From assembly GCA_028571685.1 (NCBI GenBank), contig CM053154.1:18756001-18820000 (forward strand): DNA of 64,000 nucleotides. The letters are read 5' to 3'. A program made the translations under genes and the position numbers. The DNA comes from Heterohyrax brucei. Its lineage: Eukaryota; Chordata; Mammalia; Hyracoidea; Procaviidae. The notes under the pieces were generated by a model. It saw only the letters and a list, made by a program, of their open reading frames with translations, did not search any database and had not been told where the DNA came from. Shown here piece by piece: positions 56,928 through 64,000 of this stretch (the first letter of the stretch is position 1; each line of letters begins with the position of its first letter).

Positions 56928-57070
56928 AAACCCACGGTCACTAAGTTATTTTCAACTCACAGCAATCCTATAAGACAAAGTAGAACTGTCCCATAGTGTT
57001 CCCAGGGAGCGGCTGACAGATTTGAACTGCCAACCTTTTAGTTAGCAGCTAGGCTCTTAAGCACTGTAGC
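56928..57070 (-). mobile_element. AfroSINE-type SINE nested in a SINE
   Basis: It is a minus-strand copy from 'aaacccacggtcactaagtt' to 'gctcttaagcactgtagca'. Confidence 0.9.
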
Positions 57071-57264
57071 AGCAGATATCTCCTTTGTAAAGATTACAGA
57101 TATGAAAAACTCTATGGAGCAGTTTCCACTGTCATAAATGGGGTGGCTGTGAGCCAGACTGATGCCATGGCAACAGATCTGGTTTGGGGTTTACTTGCCC
57201 CTACTCTTTCTCGCATTTCCTCCTGCTTCATTCTTTTGTGCCATCTTTATTCATCATTTTTTTC

Positions 57265-57968
57265 TGTTTTTTTTTTTTTTAAATTATGATTGAATGAAAA
57301 TGTACATTCGCATATAAATTCGCATGCTCACCTACATGCAGCTCCCACTGCTCTCCCTGCCCGGTGACAGCACACCCTTCCTCTCTGTTCCATAAATGTC
57401 CTATCCTCCTAACGGTCTCCTATCCCCTCCTCTCCACCCGCTTCCCTTCCTCCAGGAAGAGGTCAGCAGGATGACACCCTATACATGCATAGAGCCGTAA
57501 AATTCACACAAGATACAGTCACCCTGCATTGCCAAGTCCAATCCATTGCTGTCAGAAAAGTTGACCTTCATTATGATTTATGGACAGGGGCAGCATCAGG
57601 GCCAGGGGCCATGCTCCTAGGAGAACTCTTAAGCCCTCAGACCATCAGCTGTGGTCTTTTATTGGAGATTTCAGGGTGTACCTCTATTTATTTTCTTGTT
57701 GTCAGGGAGACTCCTCTCTGTGAGCTCCATCGTGGCTATCACTGGTGGTAGCCAGGCACCATCTGGTTCTTCTGGTCACGAGTCAGTGTAGAGACCCGCT
57801 CATGTCAGTCTCTCTGTCTTCTGGGTTCTCTTTTCCCCATATCCATCTTGTTCTCGGTGATCATCCATTCCTGTTGAGTTGGGACCATTTGCTGTACCCT
57901 CAGATGGCAGCTTGGCAGCTTCTAAGACCCCAGAAGATTCATCGTTTACTTTTCATATTGTATAGCTA
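57265..57968 (-). mobile_element. 5'-truncated L1 3' end
   Basis: A poly-T run is followed by the complement of the lineage-specific L1 terminus ('attatgattgaatgaaaatg'). About 650 bp of 3' UTR follow, reaching 'cagatggcagcttggcagct', which matches 'aactgccatctgag' near 8777. Confidence 0.87.
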
Positions 57969-58384
57969 GTGTCTCTGAGAAAAGTTCTATTCGAGAGCTC
58001 ACCAGTACCTCTTACAGCAGCTAGCAGACAATAAAAAACTGTAGAGCGAACAAATTAACAAAAGACCAGGGAGCCCTTGTCATGATAAGACTCCCTGTCC
58101 GAGGTCATTAGTGAATGCCCCTAGCCTCTGCTTTGGCATTTCTGGTGACATGCTGTCCCCTTGGCCAAGGGAGCCCAATTTCCACAAAGCTGTTTTGAGT
58201 CTCCAAGGGGAAAAGATCTAAGGTAGAAATTGCTCAAAAGCATGCATTGCAATTGATAACCTGCTGGAAACAACCTCTCTGGCAATGAGCGGAATTCAGA
58301 GAAGTTCTTTGTTTTAGCTCCTGGCTCTGTCTGTACAAGGAGGCTTGAGACCAAATTTAGAGTAAGAAGAATAGGATACTACTG
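57969..58384. other. Unique sequence, no feature seen
   Basis: Spacer between the L1 tail and a MIR. Confidence 0.4.
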
Positions 58385-58800
58385 CTATAGTTATCTAGCA
58401 TTTACTGGGTACATATGGTATGTCATATAGTGTACCAAATGCTGTACACGCCTTGCCTCCTTTAACACTTGTGATAACCTAAGAGGGTAAGTCCTAGTGC
58501 TGTCGTCCTTAGGTGCCATCAGTCACTTTTGACTCATAGCAATCCCATGTAACAGTAGAACCACCCCACAGGGTTTCCTAGGCTGCCATCTTTATGGGAG
58601 CTGGTTGCCAGGTCTTTCTACTGCAGAGCCACTGGGTGGGTTTGAACCACCAACCTTTCCATTAGCAGCTGAAGGCTTAACCGTTTGTGCCACCTTAAGC
58701 ACTAGCATTGTTCCCATTTGGCAGGCAGGGAATGGCGCTCAGAGAGGGTAAGCAACTTGCTGGAAGTCACACAACCAGCTCAGGGGTAGCAAATTCTGGC
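58385..58800 (-). mobile_element. MIR SINE split by a long-variant SINE
   Basis: The left part is 'tttactgggtacatatggta' with 'ctttaacacttgtgataacc'. The right part is 'gttcccatttggcaggcagg' with 'gtaagcaacttgctggaagt'. The SINE at 58497-58692 lies between. Confidence 0.82.
58497..58692 (-). mobile_element. Long-variant AfroSINE-type SINE nested in MIR
   Basis: It has the tail 'cttttgactcatagcaatcc', the block 'gttgccaggtctttctactg' and the head 'taaccgtttgtgccacc'. Confidence 0.88.
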
Positions 58801-59689
58801 TCTGCCCTCATTCTGCCCTATTTTCAGTCTGATAACCTCAGAAGCTAGGCCTGGGCAGAAAGAATTCTTGGCCAAAGCGGACGTTTCTACAAAGCTACCA
58901 GTGGACAATTAATTTGCAGTCAGGAGATGCCTCTGGGAACACTAGTAAACCAAGCCTCCACGCGTCAGCCCAGGTCTCCACGCATCAGGCTAGGTCTCCA
59001 CGCATCAGCCCAGGTCTCCACAAACGGGGTGCTGGCCTGGCAAGAGGAGGAAAAGATGGTGAAGAGCCAGATGGGGCTGGTTGGGCCAAAGTCACTGCAC
59101 TGTGGCTGCCTTGCTTGTGAGCCTTAGTCAGTGATTTCACATTTCAGTGGCTGGATCAGTTGGGTAATTCTCTGCTTAAGAATTGCTGGGATAAAATATT
59201 TCCTACTCTATAGTCAGGGCATGGTCTGGGCCCTCCAGAGGGCCTTTGAAAACAGCTAGTTTTGTGTTTAAGAGTAAAGTGTTGCTATAAAAAAATTTTA
59301 ATACATTTCTCCAGCAATAGCCCTGGCCCCAGGTGCCTCTGGAAGAAAGGTCTCCAAAAGGATTTAGAAGGTTCCTAGGGAGGATGAAGGTTGGGGATCA
59401 GGCTGCTGGCTGAGGAGAAGCAACCGGGAGTCAGAGCGAGATGTCAGAGGCATCAGGGAGGCTCGATGTTCAGAAAGGTGGAAGATGGCAAAGGCAGCAG
59501 AAGAAGCTGCAACAGGAGCAAACGTTGTTATCTCTGGCAGAGTAGACAGTGCTGCGTGGTGACTGTCCCCAGATCCTCTAGCTACAAGTTGGGGGTGCTG
59601 GAAGTAGAAGTGATGCTTCTGTTCTGCTCTGGCCCCTGAGGACCCGCAGACATACCTGCCTTAGAAACCCATTTTTTCAGATCCTAACA
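58801..59689. other. Unique sequence containing a short minisatellite
   Basis: Apart from the 20-bp tandem repeat at 58955-59020, no known repeat or gene is seen. Confidence 0.45.
58955..59020. repeat. 20-bp minisatellite, about 3.3 units
   Basis: The unit is 'tctccacgcatcagcccagg' with one or two changes per copy. It keeps one CpG per full unit. Confidence 0.9.
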
Positions 59690-59745
59690 TGTCATGAGTC
59701 AGAACTGACTTGAAGGCAAAAGGGTTTTTGTTTATTTTTGGTTTA
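59690..59745 (+). mobile_element. AfroSINE-type 3' tail fragment
   Basis: Only 'tgagtcagaactgacttgaa' plus a T/G-rich end is left. Confidence 0.65.
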
Positions 59746-59807
59746 ACACAAGGACATAGTGTGAGCTCTGATGCCAGAATCTCTAGATAGCAGGGCTTAG
59801 GGGTAGC

Positions 59808-60145
59808 CGGGGCACTGGTGGTTCAGTGGCCGAATTCTCTCCTTCCACTGAAGAGACCTGGGCTCTATTCCTGGCCAATGCACCTTATGTCTAGCCACCA
59901 TCTGTCCATCACCAAAGTCTTGTACTTGGTTATGACACTAAATAGGTTTCAGAGGAGCTTCCAGCTGAGACAGACAAGGAAGAAAGATCTGGTAATGTAC
60001 TTCCAGAAATCAGCAAGTGAAAACCCTACTAATCACAAGGGTCTGACACTTAGCCAGTCACAGGGGTAGCACAGAAGCAGGCAGTGTTTTGTTCCGCTGT
60101 GTGTAGGATCATCATGAATGGGTGAAAATTCATCATACCCAGCAA
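59808..60145 (+). mobile_element. tRNA-Gly-derived SINE
   Basis: The head at about 59812-59885 is tRNA-Gly-like: 'ggtggttcagtgg', 'cgaattctctccttcca', then 'gggctctattcctggccaat'. The body matches 5412-5735 and the tail 'aggatcatcatgaatggg' is RTE-like. The cloverleaf is degraded, so it is not a tRNA gene. Confidence 0.85.
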
Positions 60146-60260
60146 CGTCAACAGGACTTAGGAGTTCCTGGACATTTTGAGAGGGGGATTGACTAGCTGA
60201 TCTGTGTTAAGGCAGAATTTAAACAAGAAGACCATTGTATTTATCAGCTTGTGTGTCTAT

Positions 60261-60432
60261 GAAAACTCTGGTGGTGTGGTGGTTAAGTGCTACGGCTGCT
60301 AAACAAAAGGCTGGCAGTTCAAATCCACCAGGCACTCCTTGGAAACTCTATGGGGCAGTTCTACTCTGTCCTACAGGGTTGCTATGAGTCAGAATCAACT
60401 CAGTGGCAAAGGGTTTGGTTTTCTTTTTGGTT
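60261..60432 (+). mobile_element. AfroSINE-type SINE with target duplication
   Basis: It is a complete, well-preserved copy with the tail 'gctatgagtcagaatcaact' and a T/G-rich end. The flanks are 'ttgtgtgtctat' at 60249-60260 and 'ttgtgtgttcat' at 60433-60444. Confidence 0.96.
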
Positions 60433-60444
60433 TTGTGTGTTCAT

Positions 60445-61318
60445 AGTGGATTCAGATTGACAGGCAGGGTTAGCCTTAGACTAGGGACCAATTTGATCCT
60501 CCCTGGAGCGTCTTCATGTCACTTGGCGGGACGGGGTCACAGTAATCATTCCTGTAAAGTCATCATCTCATAGTATGAGCAGGAGGAAGGAAAGAGAAAG
60601 AGAGAAAAATACATCCGGAGAAATCTATGACATTTATGGAATATTTCCATCTTAAAATTTCCTAGTATTAAACCCTCCAGGGATCTCAGAGGCTAATCTA
60701 CCTGTGTATAGCCAGAACAACTGATTCAGGCAAACAGCCAGTCAACAACTAATTCTGACACAGACAGTCAGAATATTTGTTTTCCTAAAGAATTTGATCA
60801 ATTCAGCCAAGGTGATTGATTTTCCTTCCCAAAAGGATTGTGGAAAACAGATGTCTCTGTCTCCTTGAGCATTTCTTCCATATTGGAAGCAAGGGAGGTG
60901 CCCTGCTGTTTCCAGGGTAGAATTTAGAATAGACAGGAGTAAATCTGTTGGTATGCCACCCCCCTCAAGTTCCTCAAAATCTCTCTAGACCAGGAAAGAA
61001 GCTTCTAGAAGCTATCCAGACCTTTGCACGTTGAACACAGTTGATTCTCTGATTATAGGTCTCACACAGCAATCTGGACCTAAAATAAGAGTTTGTGATC
61101 TTAAGATCAATCATTAAATGGACTGTAATCTTTATCAAAAGAAAAATAGTAGTAATTTCATATTTCAGTGGAGTTTTTAAAGAAAATACGACTCAACGAT
61201 AACTTGAAAAGATGGTAAAATCAATTAAAAAGGCACAGATTTAATGACTCACAATGAATTTTCCAAACAAACAGCTCACATGCACGTATGAAAAAGGAAA
61301 ATTTAGTAGCACAGGCAA
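60445..61318. other. Unique sequence, no feature seen
   Basis: AT-rich spacer. No repeat or gene recognised. Confidence 0.4.
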
Positions 61319-61515
61319 TTGTCACTGAGTCACTGTGACTCATGGTGACCCCACATGTGGTAGAGCAGAACTGCGCTCCTTCTGGTTTGCAGTGACTGTG
61401 ACCTTCTGAAAGTAGATTACAGGGCCTTTCTTGCAAGTCACCTCTGGCTGGATTTGAATCCACAACCCACAACCTTTTAATAGTAGCTGAGTGTTTAACC
61501 CATTCAGGGACCCTT
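61319..61515 (-). mobile_element. Long-variant AfroSINE-type SINE
   Basis: It runs from 'ctgtgactcatggtgacccc' to the head 'gtgtttaacccattcaggga', with the block 'agtagattacagggcctttc'. Short tail-only fragments follow at 61535-61565 and 61600-61640. Confidence 0.85.
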
Positions 61516-61987
61516 TAATGACATAACTCCTAGCCTCCAAGTTGATTTTGACTCATAGCAACAGATGAATAATTATAAGTAAATAAATAAGAAGGAACCC
61601 AACCAACCCACTGTCATCAAGTCAATTCTAACTCATAGAGAATAAGAAAGTAGATGAAATTATCCACATCCCAAAGATGTGGAGATGGTTGGCACGGGCG
61701 TAGGGTTGTCCTGACTGCTGCAAAGTTAGATAAAGCAACTACTATCTACATGGCCAAATATCATTTTTCCAATATTGAGATAATTGGAGCTACAAAGTAT
61801 ATTTCCCAGCAGTGGGTATAGGGATTGGTCCTGGATGGTTTTTTTGGTAGGACCTTCATCTGCCAGCAGTTGCTTGACTCTCAGTTGGCATCACAGGCAG
61901 AACCATCAGCCAGATCCCTTCCCCTCCAGTGGGGGGCAGAGCGGGGTTGTGAGGAGAAGGGATAGGGGACCTCAGAAGATTGTTGGC

Positions 61988-62450
61988 TGTTTTAGTCAAT
62001 GAGTGCTGCTCTAACAGAAATACCACAGAGTGGATGGCTTTAACAAAGGAAAGTTTATCTGTTCACAGTCTGGTAGGCTACCAGTCCAAATTTAGGCTGT
62101 CCGTTCGAGGGGGAGGGTTTTCCCTTGTCAGCTCTGGAGGAAAGTCCTTGTTGATCCGTCTCTGCTCAGGGAGCATCTTGGCGCAGCAGCCTCGGGTCTG
62201 AAGGACTTACTCTACTCCTGGCGCTGCTGTCTTGATGGTGTGAGGTTCCCAAATCTCTCTGCCACTTTTCCCTTTATAGCTCAATAGACTTAACACCTTA
62301 AAGCCTGTTCTATCACCACGACTGCTGCCCACCCACCCTCGTTAACATCATAGAGGCAGGAATTCCAACATGGAGGAACATCACACAATACCAGAAATTA
62401 TTAATGGTTACAGATTTTGGGGGGACACATTCAACTCCTGACACTGACAT
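61988..62450 (-). mobile_element. MaLR solo LTR
   Basis: It begins 'tgttttagtcaatgagtgct' with 'ataccacagagtggatggct' and ends 'gggggacacattcaactcc'. It is the same family as 12539 and 21760, and the best-preserved 5' half of the three. Confidence 0.84.
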
Positions 62451-62664
62451 TGTGTTCAGTGGACTGGAAAATCTCTTCAAGATTTCTAAGGCCTCCTGCC
62501 CGAAGATCGTTTACTGAGTCTTTAGGTATATTCAACATTTTCAATTTAAGGAAGAAAAGAGCCGAGTCATTATCCATGTCTTATTTCTAGAATCCCTTTG
62601 GCCCTCCACCCTACAAGTTGACCAAGTAGAGGGACTAAGAAGTGTTACAGCTGTGACCAGAGAA

Positions 62665-62840
62665 TCAGTGGCATGTTGTGACTCAGAGCAGAAATTCTGA
62701 AGTACTTGCTCTGCTTTTGCTTTGTGCTGGCTGCATAAACTTAAGCAAGTTACTTAATCCTGTTGGAACTATGAAAGAGAACATAAAATCACACTTGCTT
62801 CATAGGTTAATGTCAGGATTCAGTGAGTGCATCAATAACA
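62665..62840 (+). mobile_element. MIR SINE
   Basis: Landmarks are 'cataaacttaagcaagttac', 'ttaatcctgttgg' and 'cttcataggttaatgtcagg'. Confidence 0.78.
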
Positions 62841-63064
62841 AATGCCGTTACTGTCGTGTCTGAGATGGAGTAAGGCTTGTATCAGGTGTAATGATTATCA
62901 CTGGCAGACCTTGGCCTGGGAGGGAATATTGTGGGATCTGGGTAATAGGTTTCTGCAAAATTTCAAAGTGGGGCTGACGTTATGATGCAAATACACATCA
63001 AAATGATTGGGTAAGATAAAAAAAAATAAGAAAAGATCAAAAAGTAAGAACACTGAAGATTCAA

Positions 63065-63255
63065 TGCTATTTAGTGATCACTTACTATGCCAAACGCTCT
63101 ACATTTCTCATTACTATATCCACTGATCCTGAGAAGTGGGTCCTATTTTTTTATACCCATTGTACAGATGAGAAAATTGAGTCCTAGAGGGTGTCAATAA
63201 CTTACTCACATCACACTGCTGGTCAGGTAGCACTAGGCTTCAAACCTAGGCAAGA
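63065..63255 (-). mobile_element. MIR SINE
   Basis: Reverse-strand landmarks are 'cacttactatgccaaacgct', 'cccattgtacagatgagaaa' and 'caataacttactcacatcac'. Confidence 0.85.
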
Positions 63256-63617
63256 CTAGGGTTTCTAAGTCCTAAGTTCCACTGCTGTGAGATTTCCAGT
63301 CCAGGATCACCTCAGAGAGAAGGATGGGTCTGGAACGCAGAGTGCCTGGCTTGGAATTTAGGAGACAAGCTAGGCATGTGGGGAGCACAGGATCCCTGCT
63401 GCTACGACCCAGCCTGAGACCTCTCCCAAGGAAGAGAGACCCTCACCCAAGTTCCCACTTAGCTCAGTTCTCTCACAGCTGGCACTTGCTCTCTGGCTCC
63501 TGGGTTAACAGGCCCCACTCAGCTCCGTGTTTCCTCTTTTCTGCACTTCTCACCCAGGAATAAGCCACAGTTTTTTCCAGATCCTTCTCACTTGGTGGGG
63601 TTCGGGAGGACCTGGTA
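63256..63617. other. Unique sequence, no feature seen
   Basis: It is GC-richer than average, with short conflicting frames only. Confidence 0.4.
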
Positions 63618-63636
63618 ACACATACATGTGCGCGCG

Positions 63637-63676
<40 letters not shown>
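63618..63676. repeat. CA/CG alternating purine-pyrimidine microsatellite
   Basis: About 59 bases of uninterrupted purine-pyrimidine alternation, with a 'gtgcgcgcgcacgcgcgc' heart followed by about 15 CA units. Confidence 0.95.
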
Positions 63677-64000
63677 ATAATAGCAACTCCCGTCTCAGAG
63701 ACCAGATACCTTACCCGCACAACATTGTCGGGAAGAAAGAGGTGCAAGCCCAGCCTTCCAGGGCTGTGATTAGTTTGGGGTAACCCTGGACTTCATAGCA
63801 CTCTTTTCTCGGGCTCCTAGCCACATGCACAATCTTTGGTAATACTGGAGCTAGCAGCCTGAATGCACTCACTCAGGGACCACCTGGGAGGCTGCATGGT
63901 ATTAACAACACTACGAGGACACCCTTCATAAGGTGGCAGCTGCAGAGCCCAAGCAGCTAGGGGTGGGGCAGGGGGGCGCCAGAACTGCAGTCCCCATCCC
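63677..64000. other. Unique sequence, no feature seen
   Basis: It becomes GC-rich in the last 60 bases. No gene or repeat is recognised before the window edge. Confidence 0.4.

Larger units (their letters stand above)
56651..57205 (+). mobile_element. Long-variant SINE hosting two SINEs
   Basis: The host fragments are 'accttgggtggtgcaaatgg' (head), 'gtttgaacccatcaagcagt' with 'ggagatctgctttagtaaa', and 'gtaaagattacagatatgaa' to 'gtttggggtttac'. The two inserts below separate them. Confidence 0.82.

Noticed and set aside
58955-59020. CRISPR-like array
   Set aside because: The repeats are contiguous without spacers, and the DNA is mammalian. It is a minisatellite.
59812-59885. Possible tRNA-Gly gene
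   Set aside because: The stems are degraded and a SINE body with an RTE-type tail follows. It is the head of a tRNA-derived SINE.
1-64000. A previously undescribed multi-gene system
   Set aside because: I looked for consecutive conserved frames, exon-like runs, RNA genes and CpG-island promoters on both strands. I found only transposon remnants, so there is no basis for proposing one.

Overview
This is mammalian nuclear DNA from a gene-poor region. It is CpG-depleted and AT-leaning, rich in microsatellites, and packed with interspersed repeats in every state of decay. The best organism clue is a very abundant short SINE with a tRNA-Asn-like head and a tail shared with a BovB-like RTE LINE. 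I recognise this as the AfroSINE type of Afrotheria. Together with an RTE LINE and a lineage-specific L1 3' end, it points to an elephant or a close relative (Paenungulata). That assignment rests on memory of the families, not on a search.

I found no protein-coding gene I can defend, no tRNA, rRNA or snRNA gene, no CpG island and no CRISPR-like array. The longest open frames (up to 166 codons) look like chance frames, or belong to dead transposons. The coding remnants I recognise are L1 ORF1/ORF2 debris (7.6-12.1 kb), an L1 ORF2 C-terminus (1.8-2.2 kb) and a broken mariner transposase (16.4-17.7 kb, minus strand).

Layout. 0-4 kb: an LTR-like segment, two microsatellites, SINEs, an L1 tail, an MLT1-type LTR and a MER5-like hAT piece. 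4-7.6 kb: SINEs of two families, with unique sequence between. 7.6-12.3 kb: an old L1 lacking its endonuclease region, split by a younger L1 tail, then cut by a SINE. 12.5-14.6 kb: a MaLR LTR, MIRs and SINEs. 16.4-18.2 kb: mariner plus a palindromic rearranged neighbour. 19.2-20.2 kb: an old L1 3' UTR. 21.5-22.9 kb: a three-level nest (SINE > MaLR LTR > L1). 24.4-25.8 kb: MLT1 with an RTE inside, then another LTR-like stretch. 26-42 kb: mostly unique sequence with scattered SINEs, MIRs and L1 tails. 42.3-46.8 kb: L1 tail, MaLR with a nested SINE, and RTE with two nested SINEs. 47-56 kb: the most repeat-poor part, holding an unexplained inverted repeat at 54.5-55.3 kb. 56.3-64 kb: L2, a triple SINE nest, L1 tail, MIRs, a tRNA-Gly SINE, a MaLR LTR and a CA/CG microsatellite.

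Nothing here forms a pathway or operon. The elements are related as parasites: the SINEs carry the RTE tail and so probably borrowed RTE machinery, while the L1 copies are self-derived, 5'-truncated insertions. The window is most useful as a readable record of insertion order, with several target-site duplications still visible. The most plausible functional sequence is a handful of unique stretches with clustered homeodomain-type cores (near 23.7-24.0, 26.9, 31.8, 44.1-44.2 and 55.9-56.1 kb). That is inference only.
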